Program-made: the position numbers and the translations under genes | Notes under the pieces: generated by a model | The model's database searches: none | Told to the model about the DNA's origin: nothing | What the model saw: only the letters and a program-made list of their open reading frames with translations | DNA from: Blastococcus mobilis | GTDB taxonomy: Bacteria > Actinomycetota > Actinomycetes > Mycobacteriales > Geodermatophilaceae | Reading direction: 5' to 3' | Length of the DNA: 64,000 nt | Assembly: GCF_900188025.1 (NCBI RefSeq) | Contig: NZ_FZNO01000004.1 | Span: 1-64,000, forward strand | In this document: positions 1 through 9,251 of the stretch, in pieces | Position numbering within the stretch: position 1 is the stretch's first letter | How the letters are laid out: the number at the start of each line of letters is the position of its first letter

Positions 1-139
1 CGAAGTGGTGTCTTGGCGGACGCCCAACACCTACCTCACGGCCGGTGCGGGCAGGGGGCCGCCACCTCAACTTCTACGAGACCCGGGACAACCTCCATCC
101 ACGGCAACGCAAGACTCAGACCGCGTCAGATACGGAGCA
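1..139. other. left-edge sequence without a recognised gene
   Basis: This lies just downstream of the restriction enzyme gene, which ends at 140. I see no convincing coding sequence or RNA. It belongs to the interior of the island whose integrase end is at the tRNA-Lys gene. Confidence 0.4.
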
Positions 140-3100
140 TTAGAACAACTGATCGGTCGATGCCTGCGTTACTACTGGGCTCGTGAAGTTGGGTTTGCGG
201 TCAGCTGAGCTCGACGGCCACTGAACGCCGTGCTCCGTCAGCGTTGACACCGTCACCACTGGTCCGGCGAGGACTCGATCGAGGAGGTCCAGCTGAGCTG
301 GTTCGACCTCGACGAGACGCGTCAACAGGGTCAGGAGATCGGTGAACTCAGCGGACCATTCAGCCGGCCACGCCCCGATGTGGACGTCGTCCAGCGGGCT
401 TGTCTTCTTGCCGCCCGGGACGGCCTTCCGGTAATTGATCCACGAACGTATGACGTTCTTGCCGCCGACCGCGTAGTCGAAGACCTCCCGACGTACGGGG
501 CCCCACCGTCCCGTACCTAGCACAACCTCGTCGGTGGCCTCGTCGTAAGTGACGCCGTCGGGCAGGCCGGTGATCGGCGTGCGGTTCAGCACGCGGCAGG
601 AGTGGCCTACCTCGAAGCGGATGTCGTGGGCGGGACGTCCGGCGGAATCGTCAGCCATCGCCTCGCCGTACGTCTGTGCCCAGACGATGCCTCGGCCGAG
701 GGTGACGGCCTCAGCCCAGAGTCCCGGATCCGCGGTGATGGGGACGCGGACGCCAGGAGTGGTCAGCTCGTCGGCGAAGCGGGCGGTGTAGCCGGGGTGC
801 GAGACAACGGCGGCCACGTAGGCCAGCAGGTCGCCGGCCTCGACGGCACCCTCGAACAGGGCACCACCGACCAGCGCGGAGAGCGCCTCGAGCAGCCCCG
901 CGGCGGTATTGGGTCGACCGCCGGGGTGCAGCAACGGCAGCGCACGCCCGCCCTCACTGCCCTTGAAGTGGTGCATGTCGGGAACGAGTGATGACAGGAC
1001 GATCCCCGGCCCGGTCGAGATCGGCGATGAGTGCAGCTCGTAGGCGAAGACCTGGCCGGGGATGCGTGCCGCCCAGAGCGCCGGCCGCGGCTGATCCAGC
1101 ACACGCGAGTCCGCGATGAGCCACTGCCGGTCGAAGGCCCGATAACCGACCCGGACGATGCCCGAGACCGTGCCGCGCTCGTCCTCGATGTGTCCGGTCG
1201 CCGACGCGGTGTCATGCCCGGGCAGAGCGTCCTTGCGATCATCGAGGCGCGAGTCGCGAGTCTCCTTGAACAGCCGTTGCTTCTCCACGCGGTCGGTCTC
1301 GGCGACCAGCCGTCGCCAGCGCGCGTCGAGCACGTCCGGGGAGGGTGCGTACACCCAGGTCCGGTTCGCTTTGACTCCGGGGGCGACCCAAGGCATCAGG
1401 TCGCTCAGTGCTGGGAACTCGTCCCATGCACCTTCAGCGGCAGGGGTGAAGGGGGCCTGCCAGGAGGTACGCGCGGACCGCCAGCCGTCATCGTCGAGAC
1501 CGATCTTCTCCAGCGCGTCGAACTTGTTGGCCTGCCGGCCGTGCACCGCTCGGTAACGGATCTCTGCGGGGACGTCCTCGGTGCTCCCCTCGCGGCGGAG
1601 GAAGAGCCCGATCGCGAGAGGCTGACGGACTCCGGGGAAGACGCGGGTCGGCACGTCGGGTGTCTGGCCCTCTGGCGTCAGGTCGATGACCCAGCCCTCG
1701 GAGCAGGTGCGGCGGAGGTACTCGCGCATCCCCTTGAACCCAGGCCCGCGGAGGTACCCGCTCGTGGTGATGAAGCAGACGATGCCCGTGTCGGTGCCTG
1801 GTTGATCGCGGTGTGCGTCGAAGACCTTCCAGGTGGCCCATCGCCAGAAGTAGACGTAGAGGTTCTTGAGCACGTACTCGGAGAGGCCATTGCCCTCTGC
1901 GCGGAAGGCCTGCAGCGGCGCGACGACGTCAGCGGTGCCGTTCTCTATCCACCCGCCCAGCCCCTCGGCGCGCTCGCGGTAGGGCGGGTTACCGATCACC
2001 ACAGTCACCGGGGATCGGCGCTTGATGTCATTGGCCTGCCGGCGGGAGCGGGCGATCAGGTCCAGCCCGGATGCCAGCTGGGTCACCTCGGCGTCGGGGT
2101 CATCGAGGGTGTCGGCGACGTAGAGCTGCATTCCCGACAGCGGCAGCTGCGCGTTCAGGTCGCGCAACAGGCCGCTCGTACGCAGCTCGGCTACCGCATA
2201 CGGGCCCATCTGCAGCTCGAAGCCGACCAGTCGTTCGGCTAGCTGCGCCGTGGCGGCAGGCACCGCTCCCGGCCCTTCCCGGGCCTCGACGACGGCTGAG
2301 ACTCGGGTGATGATCTCGTGCAGGTAAGTGCCGGTGCCCATGGCTGGGTCGATCGTCCGGACCTCGGGGTCAGCGAAGCCCTTCATGCGACCGAAGCGGC
2401 TGATCAGCGCCTCCTCGGCCAACCGCACCATCTGCTCCACGACCTGGTGCGGGGTGTAGTAAGAGCCGGATTGCTTGCGAAGGTTCGGGTCGTAGACCTC
2501 AAGGAACCGCTCGTAGAGGTGCAGGTAGGTGTCCCGCCGGCCGGCGCGGACTCGTGTCCAGTTGACGGCTCCAACGACCCGGACGAGCAGCTGCAGCGTG
2601 ACAGAAAAGTCGGCTGCCACGTTGTCGGTGAGCAGCTGCAGCGCCCGGCCCATCAAAGAGTGGTCCGCGCCGCCCAAGGCCGTGCCGATGTCATGCAGGG
2701 AGCCGGCCAGCTCGATGCCCTCGGTCCTCGCGAGCAGAAGCGCGAAGGTCACAGCCTGGGCATAGCCGTCTGCGAAGACCTCATCGGAGGCCGTCGGGAA
2801 CAGGAGAGATCGCCAGTCCTGCGCCAGGCCGAGGAAGGGCTGAGCCTCCTGTGCTCCGCCGACGGCCACCGCCCGCCGTTCGGCGGCCAGCTGGTCAAGA
2901 ACCTCGCCCCGGAGCAGGCGGGTTAGGGGAGCCACCGCGCGTACCAAGGCATGGACCGACGTGATGGGGGCTGGATGCCAGCGGAGGAAATCGGTTAGGA
3001 GCAGCTCCAGTGCCGGTGGCGCGGTCAGCGCCGTTCCGGCTCGGTCCAGCGGTCCCCCGGAGAGGTTGACCGGCAACACGACGGCCTCGCCGTCGCGCCA

Positions 3101-3463
3101 GAGACGCCATTCCGTGCCGTTGGTGTAGATCAGGTTCGGCAGATCGCGTTGCCGATCCCACTGCCGCCGGTTATGGCCGGTGAACGAGTCCGGATCGACC
3201 GAGGCTCCCGGCTTTTTCACCTCGATGTATCCGCTGATCGCGCCGTTGACCGCGATCGCATAGTCCGGCCTCACGGCCCGGTCGGAGTCGCGGACCTCGT
3301 CGTAAGGAACCGCCGTCAAGCCGAGCTCGGTCGCAGTCTCGGTGATCAGCCGCTCGATCGGCGATCGGATCGCCGCCTCACGATCGCCGGGACCAGCGAG
3401 TTTGTCCTTCGCCGCCGCCCCGAAGGCGGAAACGATCTCATCGAAGCGCGGCACGGCGGCCAT
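140..3463 (-). CDS. single-chain restriction-modification enzyme (type ISP/IIG-like)
   Basis: This 1107-residue protein should cleave foreign DNA and protect host DNA by N6-adenine methylation. Near the N terminus is a PD-(D/E)xK-type nuclease pattern, with Asp67 followed by E81-V-K83. The segment at 329-346 contains GSYYTP, the usual lead-in to this methylase class. The AdoMet-binding motif IDPAMGTGTY is at 371-380 and the catalytic NPPY motif at 492-495. The C-terminal half would be the target recognition region. I see no DEAD/RecA helicase motifs between nuclease and methylase. Its length (1107) is also short of the roughly 1500 residues typical of translocating LlaGI-type ISP enzymes, so a type IIG-like mode is possible. 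It appears to be island cargo. Confidence 0.85.
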   Translation of the reverse strand: MAAVPRFDEIVSAFGAAAKDKLAGPGDREAAIRSPIERLITETATELGLTAVPYDEVRDSDRAVRPDYAIAVNGAISGYIEVKKPGASVDPDSFTGHNRRQWDRQRDLPNLIYTNGTEWRLWRDGEAVVLPVNLSGGPLDRAGTALTAPPALELLLTDFLRWHPAPITSVHALVRAVAPLTRLLRGEVLDQLAAERRAVAVGGAQEAQPFLGLAQDWRSLLFPTASDEVFADGYAQAVTFALLLARTEGIELAGSLHDIGTALGGADHSLMGRALQLLTDNVAADFSVTLQLLVRVVGAVNWTRVRAGRRDTYLHLYERFLEVYDPNLRKQSGSYYTPHQVVEQMVRLAEEALISRFGRMKGFADPEVRTIDPAMGTGTYLHEIITRVSAVVEAREGPGAVPAATAQLAERLVGFELQMGPYAVAELRTSGLLRDLNAQLPLSGMQLYVADTLDDPDAEVTQLASGLDLIARSRRQANDIKRRSPVTVVIGNPPYRERAEGLGGWIENGTADVVAPLQAFRAEGNGLSEYVLKNLYVYFWRWATWKVFDAHRDQPGTDTGIVCFITTSGYLRGPGFKGMREYLRRTCSEGWVIDLTPEGQTPDVPTRVFPGVRQPLAIGLFLRREGSTEDVPAEIRYRAVHGRQANKFDALEKIGLDDDGWRSARTSWQAPFTPAAEGAWDEFPALSDLMPWVAPGVKANRTWVYAPSPDVLDARWRRLVAETDRVEKQRLFKETRDSRLDDRKDALPGHDTASATGHIEDERGTVSGIVRVGYRAFDRQWLIADSRVLDQPRPALWAARIPGQVFAYELHSSPISTGPGIVLSSLVPDMHHFKGSEGGRALPLLHPGGRPNTAAGLLEALSALVGGALFEGAVEAGDLLAYVAAVVSHPGYTARFADELTTPGVRVPITADPGLWAEAVTLGRGIVWAQTYGEAMADDSAGRPAHDIRFEVGHSCRVLNRTPITGLPDGVTYDEATDEVVLGTGRWGPVRREVFDYAVGGKNVIRSWINYRKAVPGGKKTSPLDDVHIGAWPAEWSAEFTDLLTLLTRLVEVEPAQLDLLDRVLAGPVVTVSTLTEHGVQWPSSSADRKPNFTSPVVTQASTDQLF

Positions 3464-3595
3464 TCAACCAAGCGTGGTCGATCAGGCACGCTGCGACACG
3501 GCCGCCCAACCCAGCGGAGGGAGGCTCCTGGGGAGAGCCCGTGGGTGGCCTTACCGCACCGGCGAAGCGTTGGGGCAGTCCCAGGGCAGTCTGGA

Positions 3596-4795
3596 CTAGC
3601 AGTCTTGGATGAAGCTGCCCGCCAGGGCGTCGAAGTGGTGGCCTTCCTCCCGAATCACGGCCCGCTCCATGTCCACCCGGTCGTGGATCTCGATGACAGT
3701 GTTGTTCGTCAGCATGGTTTCCACGGTGTTGTCGCGTAGCTCGCCAGACAACGATCTGGCGTAGAAGTCGCAGTCCATGAGGACGGCTTCCTGCCATCGG
3801 AACTGTGCGGGCTGGGCGAGCAGGCTGAGGTAGGCCAGGCGGATCCGATCTGCCGGAACCGCCTGGTCGTAGCCGAAGATCGACTGGAAGAACCACCAGG
3901 AATCCAGGACGGTCTCGGTCATGCGGACGGGCGACTCGCCCTCACCGGGGAACACCCCCGCGCCCTGAGGGGACTCATCTACCTGCTCCCCTGGATGGGC
4001 GGCCTGCTCGGGGCAGAACCGGCGGCCCGCTTCCTCCCGCGCCGTCGCCATCAGAGCGGCGATGGCGGGAGTTGTCGACGACGCATAGCTCACGTTCAGT
4101 GCCGCGGCCATGTGCGCGGCCGAGGCGTCCGCCGCGGCGGTCCAGCGATCCAACTCCTCGCCCGTGTGGCGCGGGAGCCAGAGACTGCACCATGCCGCCG
4201 GCACAACGCGCAGCCCCGGTGCGATCTGGTCGGCGGTCGCCGGGTCGGCGATCCGCACGGCGGCGAGGTACTCAGCGAGGTCCCGCCGGAGCACCCTCGG
4301 GCGCGGCCGGTCGTAAGCATCCTCACCGTGGTCGGCGGCGTAGACCTCAGGCAGGTCGAAGATGGCCGGCTCTACCAGCTCCGCGGCGGCCTCGGTCGCC
4401 GCCTCGGCGGCGGCCCGCTCGGCGTCAGCTTCTTTCGCGGCCCGTTCGGCGTCCCGCCGAGCTTCGAGTTCAGGTCGTACCGCGGCGGAGGGCAGTGCCT
4501 CCAGGGTGCGGGCATCGTCCAGCGGCCCCGCCCCCAACTCCACGGCCTCGTCCAGATCGACAGGAGCGCCCGCTGCCGGCTGTTGCTCGGTAACCGCCCA
4601 CCGGTCGTCATTGACGATGAATAGCCCACCGAAGACGGCGTCGGCGTCTACGTTCGCGAAGCCGGCGTTCTTGAGGGTCTGCAGCGCGTCGTCGAGGCGC
4701 TGTCCTACGACGTCGGGCATGGAGTGTGAGTCGGCGCTGCAGCCGGCGAGCATGGCTGCGACGAACGCGACAACGGTCAGGCACCGACCGTTCAT
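3596..4795 (-). CDS. PASTA-domain lipoprotein
   Basis: The predicted 399-residue product begins with a lipoprotein signal peptide ending in the lipobox LAGC, so it should be anchored outside the cytoplasmic membrane. A PASTA-like domain follows at roughly residues 25-90 (MPDVVGQRLDDALQTLKNAG), a fold that often binds peptidoglycan or muropeptides. An alanine- and glutamate-rich, probably helical stretch comes next, then a region of unknown fold. I chose the ATG at 4795 because it starts directly before the signal peptide; an in-frame ATG at 4834 would add 13 arginine-rich residues that spoil it. It lies 132 bases downstream of the restriction enzyme start on the same strand. Its function is unknown. 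Confidence 0.7.
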   Translation of the reverse strand: MNGRCLTVVAFVAAMLAGCSADSHSMPDVVGQRLDDALQTLKNAGFANVDADAVFGGLFIVNDDRWAVTEQQPAAGAPVDLDEAVELGAGPLDDARTLEALPSAAVRPELEARRDAERAAKEADAERAAAEAATEAAAELVEPAIFDLPEVYAADHGEDAYDRPRPRVLRRDLAEYLAAVRIADPATADQIAPGLRVVPAAWCSLWLPRHTGEELDRWTAAADASAAHMAAALNVSYASSTTPAIAALMATAREEAGRRFCPEQAAHPGEQVDESPQGAGVFPGEGESPVRMTETVLDSWWFFQSIFGYDQAVPADRIRLAYLSLLAQPAQFRWQEAVLMDCDFYARSLSGELRDNTVETMLTNNTVIEIHDRVDMERAVIREEGHHFDALAGSFIQDC

Positions 4796-5142
4796 CCGGC
4801 CCCGGGTACGGCGCTCGCCCGGACCACCATGCATGTGAGCGACTCCCCGGGGCTGCGCCGGTCATCATGGCCTGCTGTTGACGTCGGCCATGATGCCTCT
4901 ACGGTCCAGCGACACGGCGCAACCCGGCGACCGGAGACTGCTGACGGGGTCGAGCGGCCGCGCCGCCGGGTGCCCACCAGATGTGCTCGTCGAGGTCACT
5001 GCCGCGCGAGGGGATCTGTAATCCCCTGGACAGAGTCGCCCGCGCGCGCGATGAGCGGCTCCCGATACGCCCGAAACTCCCGCCCGTGGAACGGCTGCGG
5101 CTCACCTACGCGTAATACGCGCCCCTTAGCCGCAGGAGGAGC
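4796..5142. other. gap without a recognised gene
   Basis: About 350 bases lie between the PASTA lipoprotein start and the next gene's stop codon. Open frames here have no homology I recognise. It probably holds the lipoprotein promoter. Confidence 0.4.
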
Positions 5143-5589
5143 TCAGGGGCGGTCTGGGCGACGATGGAGATCGGCCATCTGCGCCTCGAAGAGCCGCTGC
5201 CCCTCGTTACCGAGTTCCTCGATGACGGCATCGGTCTCCTCGTCGGTGAGCTCGCGCTCTTCCCGTGCGGCGGCTGTCGCCTGGATGTAGCCGGCGACGG
5301 CCACGGCGAGGGTGTCGTGGGCTCGCTTGCGGGTGGTGGCCGATCCGAGAAGGCGAACGGCCTGTTGCTTGTCAGCGAGGTCGCCGATGGCATCGGTGAG
5401 CTCGGCCAAGCCGCCGTCGTGCCGCTCCAGGTGGGTATACGCCTTGAGCCAGACCCCGATCGCGGTGTTCATGGCGGAGTAGGCCTGCAGGCGTTTGTCG
5501 CGGAGCCAGCGTCGGTGTTCGAGGCGGCCGCCCAGCACCACGCCGCCGAGCGTCCCGAGGATGCCGAGGGCGGCCAGTACGGCCTGCAT
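5143..5589 (-). CDS. unknown protein with N-terminal membrane anchor
   Basis: I do not recognise a named family. The 148-residue product has one hydrophobic segment at about residues 3-22, followed by a basic patch (HRRWLRDKR) that would sit on the cytoplasmic side. The rest is predicted helical and acidic. The start codon overlaps the stop of the upstream gene by one base (TAATG on the minus strand), so the two are very likely translated together. The gene is part of the island interior. Confidence 0.6.
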   Translation of the reverse strand: MQAVLAALGILGTLGGVVLGGRLEHRRWLRDKRLQAYSAMNTAIGVWLKAYTHLERHDGGLAELTDAIGDLADKQQAVRLLGSATTRKRAHDTLAVAVAGYIQATAAAREERELTDEETDAVIEELGNEGQRLFEAQMADLHRRPDRP

Positions 5590-6038
5590 TAGCCGCCCAG
5601 CTGCTTCGTGGTGACGCCGGCCGCGACATCGACTGCGAAGTCACGGCCGGCGGCGACGAAGGCGTCGAGTGCTCGACGGGCGCGGGTCCGGGGTTCGCCT
5701 TCCGAGGCGTTGTCCGCGGCGGCCTGCAGGGCGGCGACCAGGCGGTCGGCGACAGCCTCCGGGGATGGCCAGAGTCCCGCGTGGCGGCGGGCTTCAGTGC
5801 TGACTCCGCGGAAGCTCTCCATGGACTTGGCCATGGTGCCGGAGGTGGTGACGAGACCGGGGTTCGCGAGGGCATGAGCTGCCCGGATGACGTCGTCCTC
5901 GCTGAGGCCGCTGGCGTCGGCGACCTCCCACATCCCGACGCGACCATTGGGTTCCCCGTCGAACCGGCGTACGACTTCGACGAGGATAGGGAGATCGCGG
6001 GCGTACCAGGTGTCCGAGAGCAGCGAGGGTCGCGTCAC
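5589..6038 (-). CDS. unknown island protein, possible winged helix
   Basis: This 149-residue protein has no name I can give. Residues 1-60 (DLPILVEVVRRFDG, then WEVADASGLSEDDVIRAAHAL) look like a small helix-turn-helix of the type found in regulators and phage proteins. The C-terminal half is alanine-rich and helical. It is the first gene of a two-gene unit with the membrane-anchored protein downstream, joined by a one-base stop/start overlap. A soluble sensor and membrane partner pair is possible but unproven. Confidence 0.55.
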   Translation of the reverse strand: MTRPSLLSDTWYARDLPILVEVVRRFDGEPNGRVGMWEVADASGLSEDDVIRAAHALANPGLVTTSGTMAKSMESFRGVSTEARRHAGLWPSPEAVADRLVAALQAAADNASEGEPRTRARRALDAFVAAGRDFAVDVAAGVTTKQLGG

Positions 6039-6194
6039 GGTGGGACCCTAAGGGCCGGCAGTGGCAGGTCCGCGCCGCGCACGCGCGCGAGGGGCCACTC
6101 GCGGAACTGCCGAATCGACGGGCCCTGTGCCACCGAATCGGAGCCCACCAGCACGTTCTCGAGGTGGCCTGGGGCTGCGACGGCCCGCCGCGTA

Positions 6195-6506
6195 TTACGC
6201 CGCGGTCCGGACGGCGCGGTCCAGCAGCCAGCCGGCGGCAAGTCCCAACGCGGTCCACAGCACGAGGAGCTGCCCCAGGGAGGTCAGGCGGAAGTCCCAC
6301 ACCATGTCGGCCGGGACGTCGGCCGCGATGGTGTCGGGGTTGTCGGGCACCAGGACCAGGATCAGGGCCACCAAGACCGCGGTGAGGGCAACCGCGGCAG
6401 TGGCCGTCGCCGGGGTGCTCGCGCCGCGGCTCTCCAAGAAGCTGACGAGAGCCGCCACCAACATCGCCCTGCTGCGCCGGCTGGCTCTCGCGGGCGCCAC
6501 CGTCAT
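6195..6506 (-). CDS. small membrane protein of unknown function
   Basis: The 103-residue product has a basic N terminus and two clear hydrophobic segments, at about residues 38-56 and 77-96, so it is probably an integral membrane hairpin. I recognise no family. An internal ATG at codon 15 could be the true start. It lies between two unrelated small genes on the same strand. Confidence 0.5.
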   Translation of the reverse strand: MTVAPARASRRSRAMLVAALVSFLESRGASTPATATAAVALTAVLVALILVLVPDNPDTIAADVPADMVWDFRLTSLGQLLVLWTALGLAAGWLLDRAVRTAA

Positions 6507-6542
6507 TGACGACGGCCACGAGAGGTGATCGGCGAGCGCCGG

Positions 6543-6965
6543 TCAGCCGATGAGCTGGTCGACCACGGCCTCGTACTGGGGGCGTAGCTCCTCCGGCGTC
6601 CTGGCTCCCGCGTAGGACAGCACGACCGCACCGGACCGGTAGCCGCTGACCCCGATGACGTCGGCCGCGTGCTCAAGCGCCGTCTGGTCGGTGAAGACGA
6701 GCACGCTGATGTCGTCAGTGGTCAGGTACTGGTCGCAGCCGTAGGCCGAGCACTGGTTGTCGGTGTTGTCCCGAGGGTTGGTCGCGGGGAGGCCGGCTGC
6801 GACGAAGGCGTCGAGGATCTCGTCAGTGCTCAAGGCAGGCGCGTCGGCCGTCGTAGATGCACCGCTGGACGACTCGGCGGCGGAGTCTTCGTCGCCGGAG
6901 GAGGAGCAGCCGGCGACCAGCATGGTGGCGGTGGCCAGGACGGCGGCCGAACTCTGGATGCGCAT
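6543..6965 (-). CDS. small putative lipoprotein
   Basis: The 140-residue product starts with a signal peptide ending in a lipobox (LVAGCSSS), followed by a serine- and threonine-rich linker, so it should be a surface-anchored lipoprotein. Two cysteines (NQCSAYGCDQ) may form a disulfide. I chose ATG 6965 because it directly precedes the signal peptide; an upstream in-frame start at 7049 would add 28 non-signal residues. The function is unknown. Confidence 0.6.
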   Translation of the reverse strand: MRIQSSAAVLATATMLVAGCSSSGDEDSAAESSSGASTTADAPALSTDEILDAFVAAGLPATNPRDNTDNQCSAYGCDQYLTTDDISVLVFTDQTALEHAADVIGVSGYRSGAVVLSYAGARTPEELRPQYEAVVDQLIG

Positions 6966-7059
6966 GATCCGCGACCGTACCGAGACGGGCCCGTCTGGCT
7001 GGGTAGCCACGGCGATCCGCTTGCCACGTGGCGAATCCGACGCCACCACCGCGCTCGTG

Positions 7060-7620
7060 TCAGACGGACGACTTTCGTCGCCGCTGGACGATCGGGAGGT
7101 CGTCGAGGCTGGGGCGAGGAGGCAGAGGCACCTTGTCCTCGTCCACGATCTTCAGCACGTGGCTGTAGAAGTAGATGACCCGCAGCGTGCGGAGCATGAG
7201 GAAGGCGGCCGCTCCGAGCGCGATCCAGCGAGTCCAGTCTGCGTCGTAGCCGACCTGGGCGACGTAGACGGCGATCAGGATCAGCACACCAAGGCCGGCC
7301 GCGGCCGCGGCGCCCCGGAACTGCTTCAGCACCCGTCCGCCGAACGTCGCGCGGAGCAGGGTCATGGTTGGTCCCGCATTGCCGGCGTACACCGCCAGCC
7401 CGGCTGTGCCGATGCTCGCGACGATCGAGAGCGGTCCGATTAGCCTGCCGTAGAGGTCGGCACGCTGAGCGTCGTCCAGGTGGCCGAGCACGTCGAAGCC
7501 GGAAAGCTTCTGCGCCAGCACCAGCACAAGACCGACCAGGATCGTGGCGCCGGCGTAGTCCACCGCCGGCGCCTCGAGGATCGCGTCGAGGCGGTCGCGC
7601 CGCGTGCGTCGGGTCCCCAT
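7060..7620 (-). CDS. four-helix membrane protein, second gene of a pair
   Basis: The product has 186 residues from ATG 7620. Four hydrophobic segments are visible, starting ATILVGLVLVLA, LIGPLSIVASIG, GLGVLILIAVYV and IALGAAAFLML, followed by a basic tail. The open frame extends upstream to 7860 but that part is arginine- and serine-rich and overlaps the upstream gene antisense to its codon use, so I start at 7620. The upstream gene ends only 10 bases away, so the two form an operon. A small four-helix membrane protein beside a roughly 310-residue soluble protein resembles several two-gene phage defence layouts, but no domain confirms this. Confidence 0.6.
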   Translation of the reverse strand: MGTRRTRRDRLDAILEAPAVDYAGATILVGLVLVLAQKLSGFDVLGHLDDAQRADLYGRLIGPLSIVASIGTAGLAVYAGNAGPTMTLLRATFGGRVLKQFRGAAAAAGLGVLILIAVYVAQVGYDADWTRWIALGAAAFLMLRTLRVIYFYSHVLKIVDEDKVPLPPRPSLDDLPIVQRRRKSSV

Positions 7621-7630
7621 GGCGGGCAGG

Positions 7631-8560
7631 CTAGCCCGCCTCGGGGACAACCTGCACAAGTCGGTCTCTGCGCCTGTTGAACGCCTCGACGAGCGCCTCG
7701 CTGGCACTCCACAGCTGTGGCCCAAGCTCAGGCTCGGGCACCTCGACCTGCACCGTGATAGCGAGCGCCTGGCCCAGGAAGTTGTGACTGTGCGGCGCCT
7801 TGCTGTCCTCGGTGTAGTACGTGGCGACGACCTGGGTGTCCTCCTGGTCGACGATCTCACTGAAGACGTCGTCCTCCATGAGGAAGGCGAGCTCGTCCCG
7901 GAGCTCGTCGGAGGCGTCCCGGTCGCTGATGTCGATCTGCAGCTCGACCCCCACGCGGCCCTCGCGCTGTGCCCGGCTGCGCAGGAAGCGGCCGAGCGTC
8001 GTCCCTCGCTGGTCGTAGATGCGGCGAGCGACGTCGGCCGGCAGCTGCAGCCACAGCTTCCCGACCGAGTCGGCCTTCGCCATGTGGGTGAGGCGGTCAG
8101 TGTCGACCACGGGGACGAACTGGATCGGCGCGAGAGACCGGGCTGCGCGCCAGGTGTTGAGGCAGGCCTCGACGGCGGTCATGCGCAGTCCACTGGTGAA
8201 GGTGGCCACCAGGTTCCGCTCGAAGAAGGCGAGGAACTTCGGCTCCGCGAACTCGGTGTCCGGATCGGGGAAGCGGTGCTCGGAGTACGTGCCGCCCTGC
8301 ACATAGTTGAAGTTCGGCTCGCGGTGAACGCGGTCGAGCACGATCAGGTCGTTCCTCGCCCGGGCGCCGGCGCCCTCGGGGGCCCGGTAGACCCGGCCGC
8401 GCACCCGGAGGCCGTACTCGTTCTGCCAGTGCTCCGTCGCGTTGTCCGGCAGCGAGGCGACGACGTCGAAGAAGTGCCGCTCGAGGTCCACGGGCTGCAG
8501 CCGCTGGCCGTCGTCGCTCAGGATCTCGTAGAAGCGCACGCGGCGCGACGACATGCTCAC
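7631..8560 (-). CDS. unknown protein starting with a VRFYEI segment
   Basis: This 309-residue soluble protein opens with RRVRFYEILSDDGQ, a beginning I associate with uncharacterised DUF6731-type proteins; that match is from memory and weak. The remaining sequence is a mixed alpha/beta chain with a conserved-looking region at about 100-200 (FLAFFERNLVATFTSG). No catalytic motif stands out. It is the first gene of an operon with the four-helix membrane protein 10 bases downstream, inside the integrase-bearing island. Confidence 0.6.
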   Translation of the reverse strand: MSMSSRRVRFYEILSDDGQRLQPVDLERHFFDVVASLPDNATEHWQNEYGLRVRGRVYRAPEGAGARARNDLIVLDRVHREPNFNYVQGGTYSEHRFPDPDTEFAEPKFLAFFERNLVATFTSGLRMTAVEACLNTWRAARSLAPIQFVPVVDTDRLTHMAKADSVGKLWLQLPADVARRIYDQRGTTLGRFLRSRAQREGRVGVELQIDISDRDASDELRDELAFLMEDDVFSEIVDQEDTQVVATYYTEDSKAPHSHNFLGQALAITVQVEVPEPELGPQLWSASEALVEAFNRRRDRLVQVVPEAG

Positions 8561-8638
8561 GGGCGCCGAGTATGCCCAGTCCGCATGGGGCCCACCGGTC
8601 AGGTGCCGGGGAAGCGTGAAGGTGGCGGGACCGCCGGT

Positions 8639-9220
8639 TCAGATGCCTTCGCCCAGCCCCTCGGCGAGCACGCGCTCGTTACGCAGCCCCTGCAGTCGGT
8701 TGGCCGCCAGCGACTCCGCCTCCTGCCGGAGCTCTCGGTCCGCCTCGGCGAACTCGTCCCGCAGCGCGGTCAGGTACGCCTCGATGAGATCGACCCGCTC
8801 GCGAGCCCATGCCTTTACGGTGGCCGGCTCCACCCCGGAGGGCCAGGTGTTCCTCAGCGTGAGGGTGTAGGTGTCCGGGCGGTCGAACCCGCTGGACTCC
8901 ACCTGCGCCTCGACCACCGGCGTGCGAGTGGCGCTGGACGGCTTCACCCAGAAGTAGCTGGAGCTGCCGGTGTAGGGAAGAACCACCTGGACCACCGTCG
9001 TAGCACCGACCGTGTCCAGAGGGAACGTGGCGCGCTCGCGCTGCAACTCGGGCACGGGGCCGCCGATCTGCCGCTCGATGATCTCCCGCACGTTGTCCGG
9101 CTCGGCGAGCGTGGCCTCATCCGCTGCGCCGATCTCGCGCTGCAGGTGGCTCCACTTGCCACTCGTCTCCTGCTCGACGGAGCGATTGGAGAACAGGCGA
9201 GTCGGATTCCACGAGGTCAT
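8639..9220 (-). CDS. unknown helical island protein
   Basis: The 193-residue product has no family I recognise. The C-terminal third (about 125-190) is rich in charged residues and likely forms a long helix (AWARERVDLIEAYLTALRDE). The middle has alternating hydrophobic residues typical of a beta sheet. It ends 78 bases from the next gene on the same strand and may be part of the same transcript. Confidence 0.5.
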   Translation of the reverse strand: MTSWNPTRLFSNRSVEQETSGKWSHLQREIGAADEATLAEPDNVREIIERQIGGPVPELQRERATFPLDTVGATTVVQVVLPYTGSSSYFWVKPSSATRTPVVEAQVESSGFDRPDTYTLTLRNTWPSGVEPATVKAWARERVDLIEAYLTALRDEFAEADRELRQEAESLAANRLQGLRNERVLAEGLGEGI

Positions 9221-9251
9221 GCCAGCGAGCCTCGCACACGAGTCGGCTACC

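Noticed and set aside
7060-8560. Firm assignment of the pair to the Kiwa defence system
   Set aside because: Sizes and helix count fit, but no KwaB-type sequence motif can be recognised, so it is left as a candidate only.
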